64,000 nt of DNA from Betaproteobacteria bacterium HGW-Betaproteobacteria-7 (lineage in GTDB: Bacteria; Pseudomonadota; Gammaproteobacteria; Burkholderiales; Rhodocyclaceae): contig PHCE01000019.1 in assembly GCA_002840765.1 (NCBI GenBank), positions 1 through 64,000 of the forward strand, in the 5' to 3' direction. Positions 43,460-53,015 of the stretch are shown piece after piece; the first letter of the stretch is position 1; every line of letters starts with the position of its first letter. The translations under genes were made by a program, and so were the position numbers. The notes below the pieces were generated by a model that worked only from the letters and a program-made list of their open reading frames with translations, was not told where the DNA came from and made no database searches.

Positions 43460-45025
43460 GTGAATGATTTTCCTGCCGATCCCATTGGGGCGGCCTGGCT
43501 GGCCACGACCTTCGAGATCAGGCCGCTGGCGCGTCTGCCGGTGATCAGCCAGGTTGGTAGTCGGCGTACGAGTCAGGTTGAGGATGGCTTCCGTTGGGAA
43601 ACCTATCCGGAGAACATGCGCCCGGCGCCGAATTTTGCGGCCAATCTGCAGTTTCACCTGCGGCATGAAGTGCCGCATTTAGAGTTTTTGGCCCGACTCT
43701 TTGCCAAGCTTGGTCCGGATCCGGTGCAAGCTTGGGTGAATGCCGAGCCCACCGGCCAGTATGCCCGCCGGGCGGCCTTCCTGTACGAGTGGTTGAGTGG
43801 CGGGCAATTGCAGGTGCCGGCGCGCTTGGGGGGCAATTACGCTGATGTAATCGACAGCGATGTGATGTTGGGCGCGTCGGCCGAGCGGGTGGTCAAGGTA
43901 CAGCGCTGGCGGGTGAACGACAATCTGCCCGGAACGCCCTATTTCTGCCCTTTGCTGGTCAAGACCGAGGCGCTCAAGGCGGCCGCCGGGCTCGATGTGG
44001 AGCAGCTCTTTCGGCAATTGACCGAAGAATTTGGCGAAGAACTGCTGCTCCGTGCGGCCGCCTGGATGACCCTGCGGGAAAGCCGGGCCAGCTTCAGCAT
44101 TGAGGGGGAGGCCGATAGTGCCACCCGAATCCAGCGCTTTGCTGACGTCATGGCGCGGCGTACCGGCCAGGGCGAACTGCCGCTTGGCGATGCGGCGCTG
44201 GCCGCGTTGCAGCAAGAAATACTGGGGGCGGTGACGACGCTTGCCCGCTTGGGGATACGACAGTCTCCGGTGTTCGTTGGCGAGATGGTGCGCTATCAGG
44301 AGGTCGTGCACTATGTTGCACCGCCAGCGAGCGATTTGCCGCAGATGCTGGATGGGCTGCGCGTCTTCCTGGCGCGAACCGAGGGACAGTCGCCGGTCTT
44401 GCGTAGTGCGGTTGGCGCATTTGCCTTCATCTATATCCATCCGTTGGCTGACGGCAATGGTCGGGTTCATCGTTTCCTGATCAACGACATCCTGCGGCGC
44501 GATGGTGTGCTTCCCGATCCGGTGATTCTTCCCGTATCCGCTGTCATCACCGACGATGCCGGCGAGCGGCGGGCTTACGACAGGGTGCTGGACCTTGTCT
44601 CAAAACCGCTGATGGAGAGCCTGCGGGATCAGGTGGAGTTTGCCAGCACGCGTACGACCTACCCGGACGGTGTGGTTTCGAATTTCATCTTCAACGCCCC
44701 GGATAAGGCTAGTCCGCTATGGCGCTATCCGGATCTGGGGGCGCACGTGGTTTTCATGTCCAAGCTCATCGGTCGGACAATGACTGAGCAGATGCGCGAG
44801 GAATCGAGGTACTTGCGCAGCCACCTCAAAGCGCGAATAGCCATCAAGGAAATTGTCGAAATGCCAGACCATCAGGCTGATCGGCTATTGCGCTCAATCG
44901 AGCAGAACAAGGGGGCGTTGAGCAATGTACTGGCCAAGGAGATACCCGTGCTGACCCGGCCGGAGGTGTGGGCGGCGATCAGCGAAGCGGTGGCCCGGGT
45001 CTTTCAGGAAGACGCGCCGGACTGA
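43460..45025 (+). CDS. Fic-domain protein (AMP transferase family)
   Basis: About 521 residues. The Fic active-site loop is HPLADGNGRVHRFL (HPFx(D/E)GNGR with Leu for Phe), near residue 335. An inhibitory helix motif SFSIEGE, fitting (S/T)xxxE(G/N), lies before it, so this is probably a self-inhibited Fic enzyme that transfers AMP to a target protein. The N-terminal domain resembles those of large housekeeping-style Fic proteins, and the C-terminus is helical. GTG at 43460 is chosen because AAAGGAG lies at 43446. It is just outside the restriction island; GC is again high. Target unknown. Confidence 0.85.
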   Translation: MNDFPADPIGAAWLATTFEIRPLARLPVISQVGSRRTSQVEDGFRWETYPENMRPAPNFAANLQFHLRHEVPHLEFLARLFAKLGPDPVQAWVNAEPTGQYARRAAFLYEWLSGGQLQVPARLGGNYADVIDSDVMLGASAERVVKVQRWRVNDNLPGTPYFCPLLVKTEALKAAAGLDVEQLFRQLTEEFGEELLLRAAAWMTLRESRASFSIEGEADSATRIQRFADVMARRTGQGELPLGDAALAALQQEILGAVTTLARLGIRQSPVFVGEMVRYQEVVHYVAPPASDLPQMLDGLRVFLARTEGQSPVLRSAVGAFAFIYIHPLADGNGRVHRFLINDILRRDGVLPDPVILPVSAVITDDAGERRAYDRVLDLVSKPLMESLRDQVEFASTRTTYPDGVVSNFIFNAPDKASPLWRYPDLGAHVVFMSKLIGRTMTEQMREESRYLRSHLKARIAIKEIVEMPDHQADRLLRSIEQNKGALSNVLAKEIPVLTRPEVWAAISEAVARVFQEDAPD

Positions 45026-45072
45026 GCATCAGCATCTTGTACGATTCTTGGCGGGCCAAGTCTCGGCTTGCC

Positions 45073-45975
45073 TCAATGCCGCCCCCCATTCCTCCCCCGA
45101 AACTCCCGTATCGTCTGCAAGAAAGCCTGCAGCAGCGGTGAAGTCTCGTCGTTGCGATAGATGCAGCTGAGGTCGACGACGGCGTCGGGGGCGTTGGCCA
45201 GGCGGCGGTAGACGACGCCGGGGACGCTGAGGCTGCTGGCGGCTTCGGGGACGAGGCTGAGGCCGAAGCCGGCGGCGACGAGGGCGACGCTGGTCGGGGC
45301 GTCGCCGACTTCCTGGGCGACCTGGGGTTCGAAGCCTTCGGCGGCGCACAGGTCCCAGATCTTGTCGATGAAGCTGGGGCGGACGCCGCTGGGGAACAGG
45401 ATGAGCGGCTGGCCGGCCAGTTCCTTGAGCAGGATGGCGGGCTTGGCGGCGAGCGGGTGGCTTTCGTTGATGGCGACCATGATGCTTTCGATCATCACCA
45501 GTTCCGACGAGATGTCGGGCAGCGGCGCCAGCATGCGGTTGAAGCCGGCGATGATGCGGTGCTGGCGCAGGGCTTCGATCTGCTCGGTCTTGCTCATCTG
45601 GTGCAGGGCGATCTGGACGTTTGGGTGGCTGGCGCGGAAGGCGTGCAGCACTTTCGGGATGACGTCGAGGATGCCGGAGCCGAAGATGCCGATGTCCATC
45701 TTGCCGAGCTTGCCCTGGCCGGCCTCGCGCACGCGCTCGACGGCCTGTTCCATCAGGTCGCGGATGTTGCGGGCGTCGCGCAGGAACATCTCGCCGGCGT
45801 CGGTCAGTTCGACGCCGCGCGCCGTGCGCAGGAAGAGCAGGGTGCCGAATTCCTCTTCGAGCTGCTGGATCTGCCGGGTCAGCGGCGGTTGCGAGATGTG
45901 CAGGCGGGTGGCGGCGCGGCCGATGTTGAGTTCTTCGGCGACGGCGATGAAGTATTTGAGTTGCCGGAATTCCAT
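45073..45975 (-). CDS. LysR-family transcription regulator
   Basis: A 300-residue LysR regulator. The N-terminal HTH reads LKYFIAVAEELNIGRAATRL then HISQPPLTRQIQQLEEE; the C-terminal part is a periplasmic-binding-like ligand domain. It resembles BenM/CatM/AphT-type regulators of aromatic pathways. It lies 13 bases from the stop-to-start end of dmpR on the same strand, so they are probably co-transcribed. Target promoter not identified. Confidence 0.9.
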   Translation of the reverse strand: MEFRQLKYFIAVAEELNIGRAATRLHISQPPLTRQIQQLEEEFGTLLFLRTARGVELTDAGEMFLRDARNIRDLMEQAVERVREAGQGKLGKMDIGIFGSGILDVIPKVLHAFRASHPNVQIALHQMSKTEQIEALRQHRIIAGFNRMLAPLPDISSELVMIESIMVAINESHPLAAKPAILLKELAGQPLILFPSGVRPSFIDKIWDLCAAEGFEPQVAQEVGDAPTSVALVAAGFGLSLVPEAASSLSVPGVVYRRLANAPDAVVDLSCIYRNDETSPLLQAFLQTIREFRGRNGGRH

Positions 45976-45988
45976 GCCGCGTTCTCCG

Positions 45989-47665
45989 TCAGCCGCCGTC
46001 CTTCTTCTTCAGGCGGTATTGCAGTTGGGGGCGGGTGATGCCGAGGGTGCGCGCGGCGCCGGCCAGGTTGCCGTCGGCCCGTTTGACCGCTTCGTCGATC
46101 AGGCGGGTTTCCAGTTCCTCGAAGGCGATGCCGCTGTTCAGGATGGCGTCGATCAGATCGCAGTTCGGACCGGGGCCCCGCGGTTGTTCGAGGCTGCCGG
46201 CCTGGCTGATCTGGGCTTCGCTGAAATCGCTTTCGGCGATGTTGGCGAACAGGTGTTCGCGTTCGATCCAGCCGCCGTGGGGGGCGAGGATGACGCCGCG
46301 CTCGATCATGTTTTCCAGCTCGCGCACGTTGCCCGGCCACTGGTAGTGCTTGATCGCCTGCATGGCCTTGTCGCTGACGCCGAGCAGCTTCTTTTCGTAG
46401 AGCGTGCAGAAGCGGGCGAGCATGGCGTCGATCAGCGGCGGGATGTCGGCGATGCGTTCGCGCAGCGGCGGAATCTGGATCGGGTAGACGCTGAGCCGGT
46501 AATACAGGTCGGAGCGGAAACGGCCGGCCTTGACCGCGGCTTGCAGGTCGACGTTGGTGGCGGCGACCAGGCGGATGTTCAGCTTGCGCACGCGGTCGTC
46601 GCCGAGGCGCTCGATCTCGCCTTCCTGCAGCACGCGCAGCAGCTTGGCCTGGGCGGCGAGCGGCAGTTCGCCGATTTCGTCGAGGAACAGCGTGCCGCCG
46701 TCGGCACGTTCGAACTTGCCCATGCGCGAGGTCTGGGCGCCGGTGAAGGCGCCTTTTTCGACGCCGAACAGTTCGGATTCGATCAGGTCGTTGGGCATCG
46801 CCGCGCAATTGACGGCGACGAACGGCCCCTGCTTGCGGTTGCTCATCTGGTGCAGGGTGCGGGCGAAACGCTCCTTGCCGACGCCGGTTTCGCCGAGCAG
46901 CAGCACGGTGACCTGGGTGCCCGAAGCGCGGCTGACCAGGTCGTAGGCGTGCTTGAAGCCGACTGAATTGCCGACCAGGTGCGGCGTCTGGACCTGCTGC
47001 GAGATGGTCGTGCGCAGGTAGTCGACCTGATGACGCAATTCGAGCAGGTGGTTGAGCATCGAGTCCGATTCGAAATAGCCGGCGTGCTGGTCGGCGTCGT
47101 CCCATTCTTCGAGCGGCTTGCCGACGATGCGGCAGTTGTTGTGGCCGCAGGCGACGCATTCAACTTCCTTGAACAGGATGAAGCGGCCCATGAAGGCCGA
47201 GGTGTAGCCGGAGGCGTAGCCGATCTGCGACCAGCAAACCGGCTCGTCGGACTGGCCGAGTTCGCGCAGGTGGATGTCCTGCTCCCAGGAGTTCTCCCAG
47301 AGGAATTCGCCGGAAAAGCTGCCTTTGTCGAAGTCGATCTGCATCTCGACCGGCGTGACGCGGACGATGCCTTCCAGCATGTGCAGCTGCGGGCCGGTGA
47401 AGAAGGCATCCTGCAGGGACAGGTTGCCGCGGATGCGCTTGGCCAGCTCGGCATCGCAGACGCCGGCGGCGTAACCCATGCGGGTCAGCAGGCGGCGGGC
47501 GTGCTCCTTGCCGACCGAACCGACCAGCTCGCGGCGCAGGGCGCCGAGGGCCGAGGTGTGCATCAGCACCATGCGGTGCTCGGCCAGCCAGATCGTCCCG
47601 TCCTTCTCGCAGAACTTGACCAGATTGCGCAGGTCGTTCGATTCGGGGTAGCGAATGGTAGTCAT
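45989..47665 (-). CDS. dmpR: Phenol-responsive sigma-54 activator DmpR/XylR type
   Basis: 558 residues with the DmpR domain order. An N-terminal XylR_N sensing domain includes a V4R part with [14 protein letters not shown] (Zn or structural Cys). A linker follows, then the AAA+ domain with GETGVGKE (Walker A), GAFTGA (sigma-54 contact) and [13 protein letters not shown] (Walker B). A C-terminal Fis-type HTH reads [20 protein letters not shown]. Direct binding of phenol to the N-domain relieves repression of the ATPase in the known family. It is divergent from dmpK, with a sigma-54 promoter and an upstream site in between. Confidence 0.93.
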   Translation of the reverse strand: MTTIRYPESNDLRNLVKFCEKDGTIWLAEHRMVLMHTSALGALRRELVGSVGKEHARRLLTRMGYAAGVCDAELAKRIRGNLSLQDAFFTGPQLHMLEGIVRVTPVEMQIDFDKGSFSGEFLWENSWEQDIHLRELGQSDEPVCWSQIGYASGYTSAFMGRFILFKEVECVACGHNNCRIVGKPLEEWDDADQHAGYFESDSMLNHLLELRHQVDYLRTTISQQVQTPHLVGNSVGFKHAYDLVSRASGTQVTVLLLGETGVGKERFARTLHQMSNRKQGPFVAVNCAAMPNDLIESELFGVEKGAFTGAQTSRMGKFERADGGTLFLDEIGELPLAAQAKLLRVLQEGEIERLGDDRVRKLNIRLVAATNVDLQAAVKAGRFRSDLYYRLSVYPIQIPPLRERIADIPPLIDAMLARFCTLYEKKLLGVSDKAMQAIKHYQWPGNVRELENMIERGVILAPHGGWIEREHLFANIAESDFSEAQISQAGSLEQPRGPGPNCDLIDAILNSGIAFEELETRLIDEAVKRADGNLAGAARTLGITRPQLQYRLKKKDGG

Positions 47666-47826
47666 CTTGTCTCGTTGTCGCGGAACCTGGCCGGCGCTGG
47701 CGGCGGTCCGCTTGTCTCTTTGTACTGGTGTGGTGCCTGGCCGGGCTTAGCGACAGGTGCTCCGGTGGCTGGTAATTTTCTCGAGATTATTTCACGGTTT
47801 CCGCCGCGCCGGTATCGCCGGGGCAG

Positions 47827-47842
47827 TTGATCATTTAATTAA
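47827..47842. promoter_or_regulatory. Candidate DmpR upstream activating sequence
   Basis: TTGATCATTTAATTAA resembles the TTGATCAATTGATCAA-type palindrome bound by XylR/DmpR. It lies about 110 bases upstream of the sigma-54 promoter, a normal distance. Only one clear copy was found; a second is expected nearby. Confidence 0.5.
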
Positions 47843-47937
47843 CGGAAACGAAATGCGTTCATCAGATCGTAATCGTGCGCCGCAGCAAATCCGGCCGGTG
47901 TTTTTCATGATTGGCTTAAATACAACGACTTAATCCA

Positions 47938-47954
47938 TTGGCACGCTCCTTGAT
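47938..47954 (+). promoter_or_regulatory. Sigma-54 promoter of the phenol hydroxylase operon
   Basis: TTGGCACGCTCCTTGAT matches the -24 element fully; the -12 element reads TTGA instead of TTGC. It lies 52 bases before the dmpK ATG, opposite dmpR. The rest of the 47666-48005 gap holds the upstream site and no gene. Confidence 0.65.
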
Positions 47955-48005
47955 AAGAAGAGGCACGGCAGCGGTGTGCGCTGCGCGCTTTTCAGGAGGC
48001 AGCAG

Positions 48006-48278
48006 ATGGGGCAGCAAGAGCAGAAGCAAGGCAGCACGTTCGACGCCGGGCGTCGCTACGTTCGTGTCTGCAAGCGGCGTCCGGATGGCTTCATCGAGTT
48101 CGCCTTTGCCATTGGCGACCCGGCACTGGCGGTCGAGCTGATGTTGCCGGAAGCGGCCTTCCACGAGTTTTGCCTGGCCAACGAAGTCATCGTGCTCGAT
48201 CCGGCCACCGCCGATGAGGGCGACTGGGTTTCCCGGTTGAACGACGCCTCGCGCCAGGGTTTTGAAGACGCAGTTTAG
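48006..48278 (+). CDS. dmpK: Phenol hydroxylase accessory protein (DmpK/P0)
   Basis: A 90-residue protein of the phenol hydroxylase subunit P0 family (YVRVCKRRPDGFIEFAFAIG). P0 is needed for assembly of iron into the oxygenase but not for turnover. AGGAGG lies at 47995, supporting ATG 48006. It is the first gene behind the sigma-54 promoter. Confidence 0.88.
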   Translation: MGQQEQKQGSTFDAGRRYVRVCKRRPDGFIEFAFAIGDPALAVELMLPEAAFHEFCLANEVIVLDPATADEGDWVSRLNDASRQGFEDAV

Positions 48279-48315
48279 ATATCCCGCCCCGCGGGAATAA
48301 CGACAGGAGACAAAC

Positions 48316-49305
48316 ATGCAGATGGATTTACGCACCGTGGCCATCAAACCTTTGCGCCACACTTTCGACCATCTGGTCGAACGTTTCGGCGACAAGCCAG
48401 CCAGCCGTTATCAGGAGGGCAGCTACAACATTCAGCAGGAACACATCTTCCACTACCGGCCGGCCTGGGATGCCGAGCGCGTGCTGTTCGACAAGAAGCG
48501 CACGCGGATCGTCATGCAGGACTGGTATGCGCTGAAGGACCCGCGCCAGTACTACTACGGCGCCTACACCATCGCCCGTGCCCGGCAGCAGGAAGCGGCC
48601 GAATCGAGTTTCGAGATGATCGAGGAGCGCGGCCTGGCCGAGCTGATCCCGGCCGAGGTCAAGCAGACTGCGCTCGACTTGCTGGTGCCGATGCGCCACG
48701 TGGAGTGGGGCGGCAACATGGGCAACTCCTATATCGCCGCCTACGGCTACGGCACTGTGATCACCCAGCCCTGCCTGTATCACGCGATGGATCACCTCGG
48801 CGTGGCGCAGTACCTGACCCGCATCGGCCTCGTGCTCGACGGGCCGGAGGCGCTCGATACCGCCAAGGAGGCCTGGATGTCCGGCGCGCTGTGGCAACCG
48901 ATGCGCCGCCATGTCGAGAACCTGCTGGTGCTGCAGGACTGGTTCGAGATTTTCGTTGCCCAGAATCTGGTGCTCGAAGGCCTGCTCAATCCGATGCTCT
49001 ACGACCACCTCGATGCGGATTTCTCGGCCAACGGCGGCACGGCGATCTCGATGATGACGCGCTTCATGGCCGAGTGGTCGAGCGAAACCGCCAAGTGGGT
49101 CGATGCCCAGATCAAGGTGGTGGCCGCCGAATCGCCGGCGAACAAGGAGCTGCTGAGCGCCTGGGTCAAGCAGTACCGCTCGGCCACCCGCGAGGCGCTG
49201 GCGCCGATCGCCCGGCGCGCTTTCGGCGACCACGCCGACGAAGTGCTCGGCGAAGTCACCGCCGAATTCAATGCCCGCTGCGCCAAGCTTGGCCTAGCCG
49301 TCTAG
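48316..49305 (+). CDS. dmpL: Phenol hydroxylase oxygenase beta subunit (P1)
   Basis: 329 residues of the non-catalytic carboxylate-bridged oxygenase subunit (MQMDLRTVAIKPLRHTFDH; YYYGAYTIARARQQEAAESS; HVEWGGNMGNSYIAAYGYG). It pairs with DmpN in the hydroxylase core that turns phenol into catechol. Length is normal and a GGAG precedes the ATG. Confidence 0.93.
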   Translation: MQMDLRTVAIKPLRHTFDHLVERFGDKPASRYQEGSYNIQQEHIFHYRPAWDAERVLFDKKRTRIVMQDWYALKDPRQYYYGAYTIARARQQEAAESSFEMIEERGLAELIPAEVKQTALDLLVPMRHVEWGGNMGNSYIAAYGYGTVITQPCLYHAMDHLGVAQYLTRIGLVLDGPEALDTAKEAWMSGALWQPMRRHVENLLVLQDWFEIFVAQNLVLEGLLNPMLYDHLDADFSANGGTAISMMTRFMAEWSSETAKWVDAQIKVVAAESPANKELLSAWVKQYRSATREALAPIARRAFGDHADEVLGEVTAEFNARCAKLGLAV

Positions 49306-49313
49306 GAGTCTTC

Positions 49314-49583
49314 ATGTCTACCGTATTCATCGCGTTTCAAACCAACGAGGACACCCGGCCGATCATCGAGTCGATCCTCGCCGACAACCCGCATGCCGTG
49401 CTCGACGAGCAGCCGGCGATGGTCAAGATCAATGCCGAAGGCCGCCTGGTGATCAAGCGCGAATCCATCGAGGAGCGCATCGGCCGTGACTTCGATCTGC
49501 AGGAACTGCAGGTCAATCTGATCACGCTGTCCGGAAACATGGACGAGGACGACGACCAGCTGACGCTGGCCTGGAAAAACTGA
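49314..49583 (+). CDS. dmpM: Phenol hydroxylase effector/regulatory protein (P2)
   Basis: 89 residues of the MmoB/DmpM family, a cofactor-free protein that controls substrate entry and oxygen activation at the hydroxylase (STVFIAFQTNEDTRPIIESI). ATG 49314 follows AGGAG at 49304. Confidence 0.93.
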   Translation: MSTVFIAFQTNEDTRPIIESILADNPHAVLDEQPAMVKINAEGRLVIKRESIEERIGRDFDLQELQVNLITLSGNMDEDDDQLTLAWKN

Positions 49584-49597
49584 GCAAGGAGACTCTG

Positions 49598-51154
49598 ATG
49601 GACATGAAAACCACCAAGAAAAAGCTGGGCCTCAAGGAAAAGTACGCCCACATGACGCGCGGCCTCGGCTGGGAAACCAGCTATCAGCCGATGGACAAGG
49701 TCTTCCCGCAGGCGACCTTCGAGGGCATCAAGATTCACGACTGGGACAAGTGGGAAGACCCCTTCCGCCTGACCATGGATGCCTACTGGAAGTACCAGGC
49801 CGAGAAGGAGCGCAAGCTCTACGCGGTGCTCGACGCCTTCGCCCAGAACAACGGCCACCTCGGCATCACCGACGCCCGCTATCTGAATGCCGTGAAGCTG
49901 TTCCTGAGCGGCATCTCGCCGCTTGAATACGTCGCCCACCGCGGCTTCGCCGCCGCCGGCCGCAACTTCCCCGGCGTCGGGCCGCGCGTCGCCTGCCTGA
50001 TGCAGTCGATCGACGAAGTCCGCCACGCGCAGACGCAGATCCACGCGCTGTCGAACTACAACAAGTTCTACGAGGGCTTCCACGCCGGTGCGACGCACCA
50101 GATCGAGCGCGTCTGGTATCTGTCGGTGCCCAAGTCCTTCTTCGACGATGCCTTCAGCGCCGGCCCCTTCGAATGGATGATCGCCATCGGCTTCTCCTTC
50201 GAATACGTGCTGACCAACCTGCTGTTCGTGCCCTTCATGTCCGGCGCCGCCTACAACGGCGACATGGCGACGGTGACCTTCGGCTTCTCGGCGCAGTCCG
50301 ACGAAGCGCGCCACATGACGCTCGGCCTCGAGTGCATCAAGTTCATGCTTGAGCAGGACCCGGACAACCTGCCGATCGTCCAGAAGTGGATCGACAAATG
50401 GGCCTGGCGCGGCGTCCGCGTGCTCACCCTGGTCGCCATGATGATGGACTACATGCTGCCGAAGCGCGTGATGAGCTGGAAGGAAGCCTGGGAAATCTAC
50501 TTCGAGCAGAACGGCGGCGCGCTGTTCAACGACCTGGCCAAGTACGGCATCAAGGTACCGGAATGCCTGACCCAGTGTTCGATCGACAAGGAACACATCT
50601 CCCACCAGGCCTGGTGCACCTTCTACCAGTACGCCCACGCTTCGGCCTTCCACACCTGGCTGCCGAATGCCGAGGAAATGGACTGGCTGTCGGCCAAGTA
50701 CCCGAACACCTTCGACAAGTACTACCGGCCGCGCTACGAGCAGTGGCGCGAAATGGCCGACAAGGGCGAGCGCTTCTACAACAACACGCTGCCGATGCTG
50801 TGCCAGGTCTGCCAGATCCCGATGGTGTTCACCGAGCCGGACGACCCGACCAAGATCTGCTACCGCGAATCCGAGTACCAGGGCGAGAAGTACCACACCT
50901 GTTCGGACGGCTGTCAGCACATCTTCGACGACGAGCCGGAGAAATACATCCAGGCCTGGCTGCCGGTGCACCAGATCTACCAGGGCAACTGCTTCCCGGA
51001 AGGCACCGACCCGACCGCCGAAGGCTTCGACCCGATGCTCAAGGTGCTCGAGTGGTACCACATCCAGAACGGCAAGGACAACCTGGACTACGAAGGCTCC
51101 GGCGACCAGGCCAACTTCGCCGCCTGGCGCGGCATGGCCACACAAAACACCTGA
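49598..51154 (+). CDS. dmpN: Phenol hydroxylase oxygenase alpha subunit (P3, di-iron)
   Basis: 518 residues; catalytic subunit of the soluble di-iron monooxygenase that hydroxylates phenol to catechol. Iron ligands come from PLEYVAHRG, the ExxH motif DEVRHAQ, and the second ExxH DEARHMT. A C-terminal Cys-containing region (CQVCQIPMVF, CYRESEYQGEKYHTCSDGC) is typical of phenol hydroxylase alpha chains. Length is normal. Confidence 0.95.
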   Translation: MDMKTTKKKLGLKEKYAHMTRGLGWETSYQPMDKVFPQATFEGIKIHDWDKWEDPFRLTMDAYWKYQAEKERKLYAVLDAFAQNNGHLGITDARYLNAVKLFLSGISPLEYVAHRGFAAAGRNFPGVGPRVACLMQSIDEVRHAQTQIHALSNYNKFYEGFHAGATHQIERVWYLSVPKSFFDDAFSAGPFEWMIAIGFSFEYVLTNLLFVPFMSGAAYNGDMATVTFGFSAQSDEARHMTLGLECIKFMLEQDPDNLPIVQKWIDKWAWRGVRVLTLVAMMMDYMLPKRVMSWKEAWEIYFEQNGGALFNDLAKYGIKVPECLTQCSIDKEHISHQAWCTFYQYAHASAFHTWLPNAEEMDWLSAKYPNTFDKYYRPRYEQWREMADKGERFYNNTLPMLCQVCQIPMVFTEPDDPTKICYRESEYQGEKYHTCSDGCQHIFDDEPEKYIQAWLPVHQIYQGNCFPEGTDPTAEGFDPMLKVLEWYHIQNGKDNLDYEGSGDQANFAAWRGMATQNT

Positions 51155-51206
51155 TCAGTGAACGACGGGGGCCAAAGTGCCCCCGGTAAAACAAAAGGAG
51201 ACAAAC

Positions 51207-51563
51207 ATGGCTGTCAAAGCCCTCAGCGATTACAACTTCCCGGCCGCCGATACGCAGGACAAGTTCCACGGCAACCAGCTGCTCTACGTCGGCTGGGACG
51301 ACCACCTGATGTTCTGCGCGCCGTTCGCCTACTGCCTGCCCCCGGAGACGAAGTTTTCCGAACTGGTGGAAAAGCATCTGCCGCATTCCTACAGCCGCCA
51401 TCCGGACTGGGCCCAGGTCGATTTCAGCAAGGCCGTCTGGCTCAAATCCGGCCAGCCCTTCCAGCCGGACATGAACAAGACGCTGGCCGAACAGGGGCTC
51501 AGGCACAAGGATGCGCTGCGTCTGCAGACGCCCGGCCTGAACGGTAACGGCACCTACTTCTGA
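51207..51563 (+). CDS. dmpO: Phenol hydroxylase gamma subunit (P4)
   Basis: 118 residues of the phenol hydroxylase P4 family (ALSDYNFPAADTQDKFHGNQ), the small third subunit of the oxygenase. AAAGGAG precedes ATG 51207; the in-frame extension to 51177 lies in a non-coding spacer. Confidence 0.93.
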   Translation: MAVKALSDYNFPAADTQDKFHGNQLLYVGWDDHLMFCAPFAYCLPPETKFSELVEKHLPHSYSRHPDWAQVDFSKAVWLKSGQPFQPDMNKTLAEQGLRHKDALRLQTPGLNGNGTYF

Positions 51564-51575
51564 TTCGAGGGCGGC

Positions 51576-52637
51576 ATGAGTTACGAACTGACCATCGAAC
51601 CGCTCGGCCAGACGATCGAAGTCGAGGACGGCCAGAGCATTCTCGATGCCGCCCTGCGCGCCGGCATCTACCTGCCACATGCCTGTTGCCACGGGCTGTG
51701 CGCCACCTGCAAGGTGCAGGTCGTCGACGGTGAAGTCGATCACGGCGAGGCTTCGACCTTCGCCCTGATGGACTTCGAGCGCGAGGAGGGCAAGTGCCTG
51801 GCCTGCTGCGCCCGCCTCGAATCGGACGTGGTGATCGAAGCCGAGATCGAAGACGATCCCGACTCGCTGAATCTGGCCGTCGAAGACTACGAGGGCGAGG
51901 TGCTGAGGATCGAGGCGCTGACGCCAACCATCCGCGGCATCTGGTTGAAGCTCGATCGGCCGATGCAATTCCAGGCCGGCCAGTACGTCAATCTGGCAGT
52001 GGATGCCCTGGGCGGCCAGTCGCGCGCCTTCTCGCTGGCCAATGCGCCGCAGAGCGATGACGTCGTCGAGCTCAATGTCCGCATCGTGCCCGGCGGCCAG
52101 GTCACCACCTGGCTGCACGAGCAGCTGGCGGTGGGCGACCGCTTGAAACTGAGCGGCCCGTACGGGCGCTTCTTCGTCAAGAAGTCGGCCAATCTGCCCC
52201 TGGTTTTCATGGCCGGCGGTTCCGGCCTGTCCAGCCCGAAGTCAATGATCGAGGATCTGCTCAGCGAAGGCTGCGAGCTGCCGATGACCCTCGTCTACGG
52301 CCAGCGCAGCCGCGCCGAGCTGTATTACGACGGCGAATTCCGGGCGTTGGCCGAGAAGCATCCCAACTTCACCTATGTGCCGGCTCTCTCCGATGAGCCA
52401 GCCGGTTCCGACTGGAACGGCGGTCGCGGCTTCGTGCACGAGGCCGCCAAGGCCCACTTCGCCAACGACTTCCGCGGCCACAAAGCCTACCTGTGCGGCC
52501 CGCCGGCGATGATCGAAGCCTGCATCACGACGCTGATCCAGGGCCGGCTGTTCGAGCGCGACATCTATATGGAGAAATTCTTCTCCGCTGCCGATGCCTC
52601 GCAGCAGCTGAAGAGTCCGCTGTTCAAGAACATCTGA
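51576..52637 (+). CDS. dmpP: Phenol hydroxylase NADH reductase (P5)
   Basis: 353 residues. An N-terminal plant-type [2Fe-2S] domain (HACCHGLCATCKV, later LACCA) is followed by an FAD-binding barrel (SRAFSLANAP) and an NAD domain (MAGGSGLSSPKSMI, LCGPPAMIEACI). It passes electrons from NADH to the di-iron subunit. Length and order are normal. Confidence 0.95.
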   Translation: MSYELTIEPLGQTIEVEDGQSILDAALRAGIYLPHACCHGLCATCKVQVVDGEVDHGEASTFALMDFEREEGKCLACCARLESDVVIEAEIEDDPDSLNLAVEDYEGEVLRIEALTPTIRGIWLKLDRPMQFQAGQYVNLAVDALGGQSRAFSLANAPQSDDVVELNVRIVPGGQVTTWLHEQLAVGDRLKLSGPYGRFFVKKSANLPLVFMAGGSGLSSPKSMIEDLLSEGCELPMTLVYGQRSRAELYYDGEFRALAEKHPNFTYVPALSDEPAGSDWNGGRGFVHEAAKAHFANDFRGHKAYLCGPPAMIEACITTLIQGRLFERDIYMEKFFSAADASQQLKSPLFKNI

Positions 52638-52654
52638 GCGGCGAGGGCGGGGCG

Positions 52655-52996
52655 ATGATCTATTTCAACGTGCTGATCGAGGAAACCGGCGAGAGCTATC
52701 GCTGCTCGCCAACCGAGTCGCTGCTCGCCGGTATGGAACGCCTGGGCCGCAAGGGCATTCCGGTCGGTTGCCGGGGCGGCGGCTGCGGCGTCTGCAAGGT
52801 GGAGATCACCTCGGGCAGTTACGCCAAGCGGGTGATGAGCCGCGACTACGTCAGTGTCGAGGACGAGGCGGTGGGGCGGGTGCTGGCTTGCCGGGTGCGG
52901 CCGACCAGCGACATCACGCTGCGCGTGATCGGCAAGATGGCGAAGAACGTCTGCCGGGTGCCGGCGGCAGCGCCGGCAGTGTCCGTCGCCGGCTAG
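52655..52996 (+). CDS. dmpQ: Chloroplast-type [2Fe-2S] ferredoxin (DmpQ/XylT type)
   Basis: 113 residues. Cluster ligands in VGCRGGGCGVCKVEI and LACRV. In known meta pathways this ferredoxin (XylT, DmpQ) re-reduces oxidatively inactivated catechol 2,3-dioxygenase, and here it precedes that gene but is separated from it by the gntR gene on the other strand. ATG 52655 follows GGCGGGG; a longer frame upstream is in the reductase gene. Confidence 0.88.
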   Translation: MIYFNVLIEETGESYRCSPTESLLAGMERLGRKGIPVGCRGGGCGVCKVEITSGSYAKRVMSRDYVSVEDEAVGRVLACRVRPTSDITLRVIGKMAKNVCRVPAAAPAVSVAG

Positions 52997-53015
52997 CGGC
53001 GGACGGCGCCTGGCC

